A stretch of DNA of 64,000 nt from NCBI RefSeq assembly GCF_031877795.1, contig NC_133933.1, forward strand, positions 21,294,029 to 21,358,028, in the 5' to 3' direction. The DNA is from Strix aluco (taxonomy: Eukaryota > Chordata > Aves > Strigiformes > Strigidae). Positions 22,901 to 36,972 of this stretch are shown here, piece by piece. The position numbers and the translations under genes were made by a program. Position 1 is the first letter of the stretch; each line of letters opens with the position of its first letter. The notes beneath the pieces are model-generated. The model saw only the letters and a list, made by a program, of their open reading frames with translations, was not told where the DNA came from and did no database searches.

Positions 22901-25900
22901 CATTGTCGTCCAACTCAACAGGTGGATTTTTAATCTTTTCAAATTACTCAGAGCCGAAAGAAAAGCAAAATACCTGCAACCTGTGGAGGTCTAGCTGTGT
23001 ATTCAGAGCATGGAAACCACCACCAGCAGTTCAGAAAACATGCACAAAGCTTATGAGAGAGAATAAAATGTACCCTTACTGAAAATAACTGAAAATTTAG
23101 TTTGCTGAGCTAATTTTAGCATTTAAAACAACTGGGAACCTACAGGATCTTAGTATGAAACCAAGATACCAAGTTAATTAAATCAAAAAAAGCCTTTGAG
23201 GCACAAAATCTATTTTTAAAAGTGATGCTCTGTAGAGGTTGGTATAGACACCTACAGAGGTTTTTCTGAACACCTGCCTGTCAGCTGCAAAGCACATAAG
23301 CACATCAGTGCTTCAGAGGTTGGCCTGGTAGGGACCAACCTGAATTTCTACGTATGAAAATACCCCAATGCTTAACTGTTACCAGTGTCTTTGGAATGGA
23401 TACAGAAATTAGGTATTCAGTCCAATCTAGTATGCTGCCATTAGGGCTTAGAAAGTCAAGGTACTCTGGAAATGGAGATTATGGCAACCAGCATAAAAGC
23501 AACACTGGGGTAGACACACCTTTTTTTAAGAAACTGGATGTCCTTCTCTGAAGGTTGAAAGAGCACAGACAAGTACTTACTTGGTTGAGGGTAGTCATTC
23601 TGATGACTCAAATGAAGTGTGACAATGGCAAATGTAGCATCTCCTATTAAGACATGAGGCAAAGACACCTTTGATCTGTCCCCACTGTTTTAAACAAAAA
23701 AACCCAACGCTGCAGAGAACTGCAAAACGAGCTGAACGACAACATGCGTTGATGAAATACATATCATGACTGACAAATCTTGTCCTTCTTTATTTATTTG
23801 GACAAGTTGTGACAAAAAGTAGTTCCTGGTGAGCAGGAAGGTTACCAGGAGAGATCACAAAGAGTCAGGATCCAGACAGATCTCATTAAATCAAGTTCCA
23901 GGTCATGAACTACCAACTTTTTCTGCTGACTGGGGCCTCACCGTTTGGCAGTGATGGAGGAGAACAAAGACATGGACATATTAGTTGGTAATAGGATTAG
24001 TCAACTGTATGTGGCTGGGCAAAGGCCATGACAAGCCTAAGACATACCAGGCAAAAGTGGTGCTGCAAAGTCAGGGAAATATTAAGGCCTGGTTACAAAA
24101 AGCACCAGCACTCTAGAAGAGTGTCTATAGCTCTTCTCGTGCACCTGCCAGCAGGCTGAATTCAAACTGGAATTGATGTACCGAAAAGTGGTTAAGAGGA
24201 ACGAAGATCATGTCTTTCAAATGGAAACCAATTGATCTTGGTTTATTTAATAAGTCAAGAGCCTAAGGAGGGAAATGATTGCTTTTGTACTGATGCAATA
24301 GGAAAGTAAACACTCTGATGTTTAACAAAGAGCTGTTTAAACTAACACTAGCGGAGGGTAGTTAATAATCTTACGTTAGTTTTAAGTAGTTTATAACTGT
24401 AAGAGCAGGAAGCTTTCAGGAGAGCCTTCTGGAAGAAAAGGGAGAAGAAACCTAACTGATCTGAAGACTGACAATTTGAGCAGAGGCGATATTGCTTTGC
24501 TATCTCAGGTGCAAGAATGACTCCCGTGAGTAAAAACAGGGAAGAGAGTTTCTGTGTCCAAATATGCTGGGAAAATTCACAGTAACATTGCTGGACTACT
24601 TCTCATATGCGATTACGTCCAAGCACACCAGATGTTCACAGATACATGTATTTACTCAGACTACTCAAACTAAGAACACTTACAGGTGTCTGGAAGCTTA
24701 AGATCTGTGAAAATATAACCATATTCTGTGTCAAATTTAGACAGCCATTTTTTCCAAATAAATCTATTATTTCCTCAACAAATGTCCTTAAAATACAGCT
24801 GGTATAAGTGGGTAATTGCTTCAATTAATGCTTTATTTCGAGAGTTGTGGCTCCATACAGAGGGTAATTTTCAGCAAAGTCGTAACTGAGGAAAACACTC
24901 TTGGGAAATTTAACAACGAACTTCAGGCTCTCTTAGCACAATATAGTGAATAACAATTAGAAAGATTATCATTAGCATATGATACATAGCTGTGATTTTG
25001 TCCAAACTAATTAGAGCAGTTGTTCTTTTATCAGTATATTACGATGAACACTAAATCAAAGATATTAACAGTGCATATATATTCTGTAATTTGTGATTTA
25101 AATTTTATTTGATAAGGTGATGAAGGTGTCTTTGTTAAATTCTACCGTATCACTTCAAGCATTGCAAAAGGAACTGATGTATTTCCATCAGGTCCTACAG
25201 AGGAAACTTAACTCAGTGATACTAGTAGGTTAAAAATAATAAAAAGAGATGGACCAATGTCTGCTTTTAAGAGAGATCAGCATCACGTCACATCTTGTTT
25301 CCCTCCTCTGGTACTTCTGCCTCTCAGGCACTGTAAGGGCACACGTGTGTGCAGGCACTCGAGGGGAGAGCTGCCCGGGGAGCAGCAAGCAGAGGCACAT
25401 AGGCAGTGGGATGGGGAGTATTTCATTCCTGCTAGTGAAGAGACAGGTGTTCCCACCTGTGTGCTTTCCCTAAGGCCTTAGGGAAAAACCACCAAACAAG
25501 ACCTACGCAGCTTTATCCAGGGACACGTTTTTTAAATTACCCATCCTGTATTACGCTGTTGATCTCCAAGTATCACACAAGCAACTTGGCCACAGTGATG
25601 CAGATGCAGAACTATAAATAATCACAGATGTTTAATCAGAAAAAGATTCCAGTTATTTCTGTTTAAACAAATGCTTTGCACAGGAGCGAAAAAGGTATGC
25701 AGTAGTATCTCAGCAATTTCCAAGATGTCAAAACATTCCTCAAGTTCCAGGTTAAAGTGTGAAATCTTGGCCTTAACAAGATGCTCTTAAAATATTACAG
25801 GCCAGCTATGCCTGAACCTGACTGCAAGCGAATCCTATTACGGATTGATAGGGTATTTTACAGATGACTTCCACAGGCATGCAACTGTCTTAACCAACCT

Positions 25901-26029
25901 ACAATGAATTACACATTTGGCTTTTTACACTAGTCCGGTCTCATGGAAGAGGTTGAAAGGGGAAGGTGGAGCACTTGGAGCACCATCTAAGACCAGAACC
26001 AGGGTCTGTAGATAAAGAGAAAACACAGC
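16901..26029. other. Intergenic region between PPP1R21 promoter and FOXN2 3' end
   Basis: About 9.1 kb with no convincing protein-coding gene. The longest open frames are a 123-codon one at 17850-18221 (see the candidate exon inside it) and others of about 100 codons without recognisable domains. Contains short homopolymer runs such as A at about 21940-21953. A possible divergent transcript from the CpG island could use the donor at 16833/16834 (GGG then GTGAGG). No repeats were assigned. Confidence 0.75.
17952..18017 (+). other. Weak candidate exon of unknown or non-coding transcript
   Basis: A 66-nt segment bounded by TATCTCCACAG and GTAAGT, in frame with a 123-codon open frame, encoding 22 residues beginning EVLILEDMSLIHIAKN. 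No family is recognised. It lies about 1.1 kb from the likely divergent promoter at 16.4-16.9 kb, so it could be an exon of a divergent lncRNA. Chance occurrence of a splice-site pair is quite possible. Confidence 0.2.
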
Positions 26030-26049
26030 GCTTTCTGTTTGCAATGCTG

Positions 26050-26055
26050 TTTATT
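26050..26055 (-). terminator. FOXN2: Polyadenylation signal AATAAA, probable main FOXN2 site
   Basis: AATAAA on minus followed about 25-40 nt downstream by TGTGTTTTCTCTTT, a good downstream element. Predicted cleavage near 26030. Confidence 0.55.
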
Positions 26056-26125
26056 TTAGAAAAGCCCCTTTGATCATCTGAATGAAAAATGTGGGCAGAA
26101 AAGTCACAAATGTTATAAAACAAAG

Positions 26126-26131
26126 TTTATT
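26126..26131 (-). terminator. FOXN2: Polyadenylation signal AATAAA, proximal of a pair
   Basis: Reads AATAAA on the minus strand, in AGAATAAACTTTG. Possible alternative to the signal about 75 nt farther downstream. Confidence 0.45.
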
Positions 26132-27047
26132 CTGCAATATTTTGTCATAATGAATTGCATCTCTTTGGTAAAAATAAACTTTATAAACATTTTAATTAAC
26201 AGAGATTAGCATACAAAAAACTAAACCTTCTGTAAATCGTCTTTAAAATGGGTAAAGGACTAAACTGGAGGAAAAAGGGTTAGAATTGGTCACCTACTGG
26301 CAAAATTATTCTAAACAAACCCAAGGACATTGCTTATGCTACATTAGAAACAAGCTAACGGGAATGGTTTTAAAACAACTCTGGTTCATTTGATCAGAAA
26401 GCATTCTTACAATTCACTTTTAAATAAATAATAGTTACAATGAATTGGCAATTATAAAATGTTTTATATCACTATATGGCAGTAACATAATACTTTTAAT
26501 TATGCACTTTTTAGTTTGAAGAAATGTACATTTATAAAACAGACTTGATAATGGCACTGGCAGTTAGCTGTGAAGAATGTGCTTTAAGATATAATGGCAG
26601 GTGCAACATTTAAAATATTCTACCTTTTCTTTTCAATAAATATTTTGACTACACCATTATTAACCTGTATGAGCGTACTTGGCTTTAGCCAAAGCTTGTA
26701 GTTAGTTTTCAGGCTGATGAAAAGTTGCAAACCATACAACTTCCATTTTACAGTTGGATTTTAGAACATTTGATGCGACTTTTGCAAAAGCAGTAATTTA
26801 GTATTGGAATCTGAAAGGCCAATACATGTTCATACAGTATTCCCATCGGAATTATCCTGAACAGAGCAGCCTCCCTTGTACACAAGTCTCACACACTTCT
26901 TCACTGTATGTAAAGAATTGAACGTGGTTCATTAATACTTTTCTTGCCAAAATATATCCGAGTTCATTGGCATGAACATTTTACATGTGTCACAAAAAAC
27001 CCAAAACCCAACAATCAAAATAACTTTTAATTATACTCCATTTATAC

Positions 27048-27055
27048 TATATACA
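27048..27055 (-). promoter_or_regulatory. FOXN2: Pumilio response element in FOXN2 3' UTR
   Basis: TATATACA on plus is TGTATATA on minus, an exact PUM1/PUM2 consensus in the predicted transcript sense. Functional use is inferred. Confidence 0.4.
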
Positions 27056-28167
27056 CCAGGGTCTCTAACTGAGGTGGCAAACAAACCCAAACCCAATGCT
27101 AGACAGGTAAGCGAAAGGAAGGGCAGCTATTCTCCCACTACCAAGAGGGGTGCTCTGCAACTGAGCTGGCGGCCTTTGCCTGCCAAAACGTGCGGGCAGA
27201 GGTATGGGACAACGTGGTGGAGTAGGTCAAGGGCACAGATTGGCTGCCTTCTCCTTTGGGAGGAGAGAGGGAACACAGCAAAGCACGAAGAGCATGGCCC
27301 CGCCGCACTGCTCTGTGTCCCAGGGCAAGGCTGCAATTGCTTCCCCGCTTCCACAATTCCAGTTCTCCCAGGCCAAAAGCTGTAAGGATGGAGGCAGCTT
27401 TCACCACTAACTTCTGATTAGTATGGTTTTACTGCTCATTGCATATTGTAAGTTAAATGCATCGTTAGCATCCCAACCCCATCCCTTCAGAAATGCTGAA
27501 GTCATTCATTATCACCAACTTCAGGGTTAACAGCGGCAGAGCCACACTCCCAGTAAGAATTAACCTTCTCAAATTTTATCTGAGGAAAAAAAATAATTCA
27601 GAACCAAACCACGGAGCCTACTAGGACTGCAGTTTCCAGGATACTTGAACCTTCATCCAGCTTTCACTGGAAGCTACAGAAAAGCTGCAACCACCTTCAG
27701 CGGGAACGAGGCAGCACCCCTCTTCAGCAGCGTGCAACTGAAATCACGGCACCGAGCAAAATCCCAGACTGCTAACAAAATTCCTGTGTAGCTGAATCCT
27801 CATTTGTCACTGACACAAACTCTGCCCTTTGCAGTTTTCCATCAAGGTACAAAAGCAACCCATGAGCAAAAAGCAGTTCCACCAAGCATTCACATCTCCA
27901 CATCCCAAAATCCTAAGAACCACTGCGTTGGTACTTAATTTTCCTTTAAATCGCAAGTTTTACCCCTACTATCCATCAGTAACACATCCGGTATCAGATC
28001 TAATTGGCTAATGCACCACTTGTGATCTCCAGAAGACATACATGTCTGCACACGTTGCCCTGTTATGAGTGTAGGCTAATGGGTGTTCACACAAAGCAGG
28101 AATGCAGCAGAGTATTTTTCTTCCCTTTCAAGAAATAAAACAAATCATTCTTAAAACTGAAGTAATT

Positions 28168-28179
28168 GGGGGGGGGGGA
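28168..28179 (+). repeat. Short poly-G run
   Basis: Uninterrupted G run within the predicted FOXN2 3' UTR; C run in the transcript. Confidence 0.85.
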
Positions 28180-28851
28180 GGAAGAAAAAACCCACTTTTT
28201 TTTCTAGTGTTTGTGCTTTAAAAAAAAAAAAATGTTGGCTTTAAATTCCAAACACAAATAACATCAAATATTTCAGGCTTGATCCAACAGCCATTGAGTC
28301 AGCGGGAGCACCACCGTTGTCTTCAAGAGGCACTGGAACAGGCCCTCAGAGCAACAGACCTTCAGCAGCATGGCTGTGTTCATAGTTAAAGTAGACAGTT
28401 TATGGCAGTATTCACGAAGACTGACAAATAAGAAAATACCCAAAAAACCCACACTGATCTAAGAAAGGCCTCCAAATAGCCAGAAAAATACCCTGTTAGG
28501 GAAAGGTTAACTTTTGGCTGAATCCAATCCATGGTTTTCAACAACCAAAACAGTGGACAATGGCTTCCTAGGTGGCTTTGCTCCTAATTTTCAACCAGCT
28601 TGCCCCAACACCTGCTGGAAGCAATAGCTTCATGTGTTTGCAAGAACATTTATGGCACATCATGCTACCTTTCAGAAACAGGAAAGATGACCTTTGATAG
28701 TTGTATACAATTCTGCAACATACTTAAGGCATCCTTAAATGTACAGTACTGTTAAAACTTACTCCAACAGAACTGCTTACCCATTTTTGAACAGAAAATT
28801 TTTTAGAAAGCCATCATCTACAAGAAGATGTAATTAATCAACCACCACTGA

Positions 28852-28879
28852 TTTTTTTTTTTTTTTTTAAAAAAAAAAA
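28852..28879. repeat. T-run followed by A-run
   Basis: About 17 T followed by 11 A. In the minus-strand transcript this reads as U11 then A17, self-complementary and a probable internal oligo-dT priming site. Confidence 0.9.
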
Positions 28880-30285
28880 GGAAAAAAGTTTACCATACCC
28901 CTAAAACATTTTTGGCTGAAGGATGTGTGGGAACTATAAAGAGATTCTCTTATTGCAAAAATGAATTGTGAAGGAATTTCTTCCCAAAACAGAGAGGTCC
29001 TCCTGAGCTACGATGTACACCCAAAGGCTAAAGCCTAGCCTTGCCCATTAGATGCCCCATATGCGGCAGGAGGCTGACAGGGTTCACACAGCACAAGGCA
29101 CAGTGATCTGAGAAACAAAAGGTATGGACAGCCCATGTGACAAAAACAACAAGCATTGGGGAGGAAGGGACAAAAACCCCAAAAACAGGGTTCACTGATC
29201 CAAAAGGAAGCTATTTGATTTTGTCTCAGATTATGGGGCAAGACATTCCCTTTTCAGCAGCTGTTCACCACCTAGCCACCTAAATACTCCACCTCATCCA
29301 CGCTGTCACCACCATCAACTGTTGGGTTCTTTTTTCCCCAAAAATTGATATAGGGGAGAAAAAGGGTAGATGTTGCAGGACTAGGCAGCTACTATGTATT
29401 CAAGAGTGGTGGTAACACGAGGACAACATCAAACTTGGCAAGTGGCAGCTTTCACTGTTGGTTGGCTACATGAAGGCGTGGGTATGCATGCACACATCTG
29501 CACGAAAAGGACACACACCCCCCCAAAAAAAAGGCAATTTGTCTTAAGATGAAAAAAACCAACCAAACTGTTTTCCTTCAGGAATCTGACCTGCACACAG
29601 CAGGTTGGGGGGAAGGAGGAAAAAAAAGAAAACTGCAGGTGGCAGCCCTTGTCCCCACTCTTCCTGGGGGTACTTAGCGTCTTGCTGAAAGCAGCTCCTG
29701 GAGCGCTGCAGGTTTTCAGCCACTGTGTCAGATGGGCTGAAAACTGCAGCCACTCAGAGCTGCTTCACCAGCATTTCCACCGGATCTGTCTCAAAAGAGT
29801 GACGAGAGGATGGGTGGGCGGAGGCAACCAAAGCCAGGACTTTTTCCCCCGCCTTTCTTTCTTTTTTCTCCTCCTTTTTAATCCTTTACATTGAAGTCAG
29901 AGCCCTTAGACAGGGCAAAAGTCACCTCTGCAGATGGGGCCAGCAGAGATGTAAATATGATCCACAATGTGCATCTGAATAAACACATCTGAGAAAATAA
30001 AAAGGTAAAATCAATTATTAAAAAGAAAAAAAATTAAAAAGTGATCATTAAGAAGTATGCTTTCAGGTTTTCACAAGTCATGCATCTCTTCTAATTTTAA
30101 ATAATTTTTTTTTTTTAGGCAGTGATTTAAAAATAAATGGCTAAATTATAGTTAGCGCCAAAAATAAAAAAGCAATGAGTCCTCTTATGGCTTTGATCTC
30201 CCTTGTGAAGGGTAAAAGTAGAAGAGTATTGCCACAATTAAAAAAAATATATGTATATATTCAACACTGACAAACACACTATTTT

Positions 30286-30803
30286 CTATTTTTTCCTTTG
30301 CTTGTGACAGTGGGTCTTTGCAGTACTTATTAAGGAACTCAAGCATGTTTGGATGCCAGCAAGGTGGAGCAGAGACCCTGCTGCTTCTTTCAACTCCTCA
30401 TCGATTTCTTGACATAACTCCTTGAGTGCTTTGTTGCTAGGCTGACTTTCCTCAGAGGTATCTACACAAGGTTGTGATGCATAGCCACTGTCTCCAAGAG
30501 GATCATCTTCATAGTCAACGTCTGTATCCACTTCACTGTGAAATCCTTCGCTGCCATCGCTTCCGTCATGGCTGGTCTTGGAGATAAATTCATACACCTC
30601 ATCAAGGGAGGACAAGGAAGACACGCTGGACCTAGATGCACAGCGCTGGGAACCCATGCTGCTGGCACTGTAGTTGTGATCCTCCTTTGGATCAATATTA
30701 GTGGCCACAGAATCATTTTCCTGCAAATTTATGGAACTGGGAGGATTGAATGCACTGCCGTAACTCCTCTTCTTGGGTGTCTTCAGAGGCTGAGGTTTCT
30801 CAC
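30286..30803 (-). CDS. FOXN2: FOXN2 coding exon 5 (terminal)
   Basis: 518 nt, completing the codon of Cys266 and encoding residues 267-437 and the TAG stop. It starts [18 protein letters not shown] and ends [13 protein letters not shown]. Acceptor TTTTAATAG. Contains the conserved [12 protein letters not shown], serine-rich and acidic segments, then an [19 protein letters not shown] helix. Confidence 0.97.
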
Positions 30804-33800
30804 CTATTAAAACCAAGATCCATCAGTAAGCAAATACTCCAGTGAGATCACCTGCAAAATGAGCACACTATGGCTGGCTGACTGCAAAGTAAGCTGAATG
30901 TGAGCATTTACTGTCATCCACAGAGGACAACAGTCTTCACCTAATCACAACTAGGAACTACAGAAACAGAGAAGTAGCTAAGAAACTCTTCCTACCGTCT
31001 AGCACAAAGAGGGCAGGGGAAGAACTTTGCAGAAAAAACAAAATTAATTGGGGAAAAAAAAAAGAAGGTGGTTCTATAAAACTCTGTAATGCTAGCAGAA
31101 AGAATAATCAAACCAGAATCGCTTCTTGACTGCTCCTACTATTTGGAAACTAGACCATACTTGTTTCCTAAAACTTTATAGAGAAAACATTTAGCTACTG
31201 GGTAGAGCAAAAAAAAACCAGAGTAAAATGGTTTATGCTTACAGTCCAACATCCCTTGCTGAATGGAAGTATTTAACAGCATCATTGCAGTAGCAGCATC
31301 GATATCGGATTCTGTGAAGGACAAGCAGCAAAACATTAGATTTCAGGTAAGCCTGACAAAATGAGGTCCCTAGAACATACAAAGAATATATATCTGCATA
31401 TATTGGCCTAAAATAAAGAGCGAGGGGGCGGGGAAATGTACAAATTCAGACAGAGCATGGCTCCTATACAGTACAATATAGTTATAGAAGTCTTATATGT
31501 TAACTATGGTATTCAAAAACTGAATTCTCATAATGCACTTACCAAGTCTGAAGCCAAGAATCAGCGACATTAATTAGACACCCATATGATGATGCTGTTG
31601 CTATACTTATCAACAAGTGGCTTTTGTTTGTACTGGTTGAGAAAGATTACGCATATGGCACAGCAAAGCATCTCGGCAGCTTCACACCCTGGTTATGTGA
31701 ACATGCAAGGCTGAGAACAAACGTGCCCATTAATGCAGCACTAATTCAGCACACCTCTCCTCCAGCAGTATTTTTCACACTAACAACAACTCAAACAGAA
31801 GAAATCGAGAAGACGAAGGGGGAAAGGGCACTGAACTGCTCAATCTAGAAAGCACGGGGATCTAAATAACGAATAGGCACTTAAAAAGGTTTAGGTGAAC
31901 TGCGGTGCTTTTAGCTGTGGTGACAAGCGCTGCTGTAAAACACCATCCTTTGCTGCCCAGAGTGAATTGTTTACATCTCAAAAAGGGCACCTTGAGGATA
32001 TTATGGCAAAAAGTAGCATTTCTAACCAGAGTCAGGTGAAAAGGAAAAGAAACAAGCATGTTTTTCCCGTTCATTTCAGGACACACTCATGCACTTTAAA
32101 AAAAGAGGAAATCCAAGGTCTTCCTTCCTTCACTTCAGCTATGGATGATGAATACTCCTTATACAGGAGAGAAATATGTAAGAAATATGTATGGTGGACT
32201 AACCAGGCAGAAGAGGAGCAAAAAGACTTTGAGCTCTCACAAGAGCCTTGGCTCAGAGTCTCAGAGCAAAAGACTACATCTGAGATGTACATATGCACGT
32301 ATGTACGTAAAAGCGACGAGCGGAGAAGTGGGGCTGGAAGACAACGTGCTGGAAGGTGCTGGCAGCGAGCAGAGCGGGCTCTCGGTCCTGCTGAACAGGA
32401 ACCGGGGTAGGAACCCTTGAAGTGAAACATCAGCGATGTCTTTTTTGATGGCATTTGTTTTCTTCCCCCCTCATTATATGCATTAACTGTATTACTGAAT
32501 TTGAAGGGAGGGTTAGTATTGGGAGGGGAACTGCAGAATTATCTGTTTGGCTTCCTTATCTTATATAATCATCCCTAACTTCATCCCTGGTCAAGGAGAA
32601 ATTTGAGGAACATGACAATTTGAGAATGTTGTACCAATGTGGGAAGGGGACTGAGCTGCTGTTTCCAACAGGGGTTACAAAACATACACATTCCCCCCCT
32701 CATTTTTGCTGTCTCTCATTTTAAAACCAGCATACTTTAAGGTCTATTCCATTGCACTCATGAGATTATTTTTTTTGCTCTGTTTTGTCTGTCTTTGGCA
32801 GCAATAGAGTCCCTGAATTTACAAGTCATATGTATCCAACTGACAAAAAGAAATTAAAAGAAGCACGAAGAGTTACTTTCCCCCACTACCATAATCAGCA
32901 AGTGAAATATTCCCATTCCTTACTTGCTATCAGACATTTTATTTTAACATCTGATGTTGGTATATAAGCACCACCTTGTTAAAATGACAAGCAAACAGAG
33001 GCATTAATGCAACACAAAATTACTACCTGCAAAGAACATTTCTGCATCTGAGTACCCCCAAAGAAAGAGGAGAGACACTTCTGCAGCAATTTCTTAACAG
33101 TACTCTGCGTCACTGTTAATGTGCTTTGGCTTCACTTGTGATTGCTCTCCTCAATAGAGCAGTATTTCCCAAATTTATGCTTCCCAAGCAGAACTGCTAA
33201 GGAAGCACCTTATTACAAGGAATTCTTTCAATCTGTACAACAGCTGCCCTATGCGACCCTGTGAACATTAATGGCTTGCCTCTAATGCCAGGGAGACTCC
33301 GCACAAGTTCACCGAGATACAGAAATTCAATGAGAGAAGATATATGTCATTATTTCGGCACCGCCAGTGTAGCAAATTGCAATAGTTAGCATCAGACTGG
33401 CAATCTCCAAACCTGTCACAGGACACACCAGCAAAATCATTACGAGAAGGGGGATTTCTTGTATTCTCTAACAAGCCCTGAGAATCCCACATCTAGCAGC
33501 CCTGCAGCAGCCAGCCAGCCAAGGATGCTTCCTTGCCAGCCAGGTACCACCATAAAACCTCCGTCTGGATGCATGGTAATTACCATCTATGGACCAGGAA
33601 GCTGCTTGGTCTCTAAAAAACCTTGGCTTTGCTGCCTCACCAATGTTTCTGGTTTGTGGCTAAAAACTGAAAGCAACCTTCTCCCCTCAAAGCCTACCGT
33701 GCTAGCAAAACCAGAGAGCTGGATGCTCAAGTCCTGCTTCATCGGTGGCCTTTCATTATCCTTTTGAAAGAGCTTTAACAACACTTCTCTACAACAAATT

Positions 33801-36800
33801 AACACATGCTTACTTTTTCTTGGAATCAGCCATTTGGAAGTTGAGCACAATTCACTTTTCAGCACTTTTTTTAAAAAAAAAAACTTATTATTTTTGACAA
33901 GGACAAGCCTTCAATGTATTAAGCTTTAGTGGTGAGGTGCAAAACCTGTGCTCAACAGGATTCTTCAAAAGAAATGCTGTGATACCCAACATGCTGTCCT
34001 GGTACCAAGGCCCACTAAAATGTTTTAAAATGAAGAAAACTTTTTTAAAAGTACATATGGGAAAATGAAGTAACCATCTTCTGTTCAACAGCTGTTGCTA
34101 CTTCTATTTGCATTTGACTGTCGATGAGAAACAGATTTCCATCTTAAATTAGCTTTTTTTAAAAAAAAAAAATCTGAATCTGGCTGGCTGTTTTTCCTTG
34201 TGGAAAGCAAAAGTAGAAATCCCTAGGACTGAGCTATAGCCAATTCCTTCTTACTCTAATACTCACTAAAACCTGTAACAGTAGGCTGAGGAAGGGGACA
34301 CCACAAAGAAAAGCAATGCTGCACTTCAGCAGGGATTCCCTGAAAATAAACAGCAACCCACCCCCCAAATACCTGCATTCTTTCTCAGCAGCAATACCAC
34401 TCTGGGTTTGTCTGTACTACAAAAGCACAGGTGTACCTACGTCACCATCCCTGGCTCAGCTTCCAGGCTGCTGCTGGCGCATCGCCCGCCCCTGGGGCAG
34501 GTCTGCAAGTGCCGAATAACTGCCCTAAACAGCAGTGCCAGCTACTGCAGGGACAACCAGGAGGGACAGGCACCTTCTGAAACATCACCTACAGACAACT
34601 ATGTTTAACTTGCTAGATGGGGAAATATATTGTGCTACTGAGTTCCTGCCTTGGCTAGAAGGGATCACTCATCCACAGTAACATCCTGAGCATGACTTGG
34701 TCCGATCCGATCCTTCTCCATCAAGTTTTGATGGCTATGGTTAAAATAACATTCATACAACATAAAAGCTTTTGGTTGTGGACATCGTTTGTTTTCTCCT
34801 GCACCTACTTCATTACTAGTGCAGGAAACACAGAGGGATATAAACTTGGTTGAGAAGCAACACTTCAGCCCACAGCATCAAGACCTGTATTGGGAGTCCA
34901 TATATTAAACCCATCCTATTCCCCTCTCCCAAAAGTTAAAATGAACAATTTGCAATTTTTAAGGTGACACCTTAAACTAAACAGACATCATGAGGCTAAT
35001 CTGTTAGCTGGGTTAATACCCAGAACTTAGATCTTCCTGCATAACTACACTGGCAATAACATCAGCTTGTGCCCAACTTTTTGGCCAGTGAGTGAAAAGT
35101 AGCACACAGCTAGGAAAGACTCATCTGAAGTATACTTCTAGTTCCACGTTCCCCTGCAAATCCTGTCATGCTCTCCCATCCACCTGTATCAAAGAACCAA
35201 CTTTAAGGGACTTCTGTGGCCACAATCCCACGAGTTTTACACATTAAAATTTGCTACCTTTTGTTCTCAGTAACCAATAAAACTAGTATAGAGATATGCA
35301 GCTTTCAGATTTGTTTTCTAATGAACTATTCATTCTTTAAGTAGGTCATATTTGGGAGTGATACCTGCTAAATACCTTCCTGGTAGAATAAGATGGCCCC
35401 TATTACATCTTGAAATTCATTGTATGGATTTAAACTTAACACACAAGCAGCTAATACAATAAGCATGTGTTCTACTACATCAGGGGGTTTTTTGTAATCT
35501 AGTAGACCCTTCAGAGCAGGTCCATACATACCATCAGCTGGATTTCAATACATGCTTGTGACTAAAACCAGAGAAACAGAACAAAAGAAAGTTCAGTGTT
35601 TACCTTTGAGAGATCGGCCATGATTCTGCTGAAGGACTGAAGTTAGGTAGTGAGGGGATGCTGACCTACTGAAAAAAAATTCAACAGGTCAAAGCCAAGC
35701 CCTAATTAGTCAAATGATTTGTACAAAGTATAGTAGACACAATATTATGATCATAGAAAGGTAAAAACAGAAACAACCCAATTGCCACAGTTTTTGCTGT
35801 GCAAGCAATTTCTACTGCCCTCAGCAGATGGCTTTACAGATTAGTTGATGGTTTATGTAGCACTATAAGCCATCATCAGCACTTGGAAAACACCTCCAAA
35901 CACACACACTAAGCAAAAGTCTCATTGGCAAGAGATACTAACTTTTACAGATTTTATGTACCCACCTAAAGGCTGGATTTTAAACAAAGGTATGTATTTT
36001 TTAGTAAGTAAAACCTACATGTGAACAAAACATTAGCTTATACAGGGATGCTTAGAGCCCAGAAGCAGTTGTGTCTGCTATTCGAAATGGTGGTGGGAGA
36101 TTAACAGAAACAAAAGGTAGCGTCATGCAAAAAGCTGGGGGAAGAACAAAAGACCCAAACCAAAATATCTGCTGATTTTAAAGTTATCTGAAGCTGGGCT
36201 GTTTTGGTGATGCCGTCTGCTTTTTTGTGTTAGGAGACCAGCTTTGCACCTGGCAAAGTACCACTTCATACCTTACAGAATAAACGGTGAGTTAAACCTT
36301 TCACATGGTTTTCTTCTACACACCCAGTCCTAATTATTCAGTTCATTATAACTTTACTAGCAAACAGTTAGAAATACATACAACAGAAATGGTACACAAC
36401 TATTAAATTGGATGACACATAGCAACGTGCAACTTTTAGAGTATCGTTGGAAGAACTCGAAGGGTGATGAGCAGAATTTCAAGCCCACCCTGTAACAGCA
36501 GCCTTATGGGATTAATGGGGTGATTTCTATCGTTAAGGTGTGTTTACCTTCTATATTTATTATATTTAGGCAGCTCTATTTTCCAAAATAAGGCACTGAC
36601 ACAAATCCCCCCAAAATCACAAAGCTACTAAGTGCTTAACATTTTTTTTAATTACCTGTCTAGATCATTAAGGAAAATCCAAACAATTACTTCAGTTTTT
36701 AAAAATATCTTTTTAAACTATAATCCTCATTCCTTAAGTTGAATTCTGAAGAAAATATTATTCACTGTTCATTGGCTGGTGCCATGGCTGCACACATCTC

Positions 36801-36941
36801 GACAACCCTGAGATCAGTTACTCTGCACAGCTGTTAATGAGGGATGCCTGTTTAATACTCTCACCGCTCCGACTTGCCATCATAAATCAAAACTCAGCTA
36901 GCCATTGGTAACAGCTCCAAAGGTTGGTATAGTGCAGGAGG

Positions 36942-36972
<31 letters not shown>

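Larger units (their letters stand above)
26030..30285 (-). other. FOXN2: FOXN2 3' UTR (predicted extent)
   Basis: Runs from the FOXN2 stop codon to a predicted cleavage region at about 26.03 kb. No AATAAA hexamer appears in sense orientation across the first roughly 4.1 kb; two then occur close together (26131-26126 and 26055-26050). The second is followed by a T/GT-rich element typical of a cleavage site. The 26.1-27.0 kb part is AT-rich and looks like vertebrate UTR sequence. A Pumilio-type TGTATATA lies at 27055-27048. Shorter forms using ATTAAA variants cannot be excluded. Confidence 0.6.

Noticed and set aside
23290..23360. Possible second CR1 tail (gtagggaccaacctgaattt)
   Set aside because: Match limited to about 20 bases without the preceding CR1 body or terminal octamer repeat.
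31895..32410. 171-codon plus-strand frame in a FOXN2 intron
   Set aside because: No family resemblance, antisense to FOXN2, and composition like the surrounding intron.
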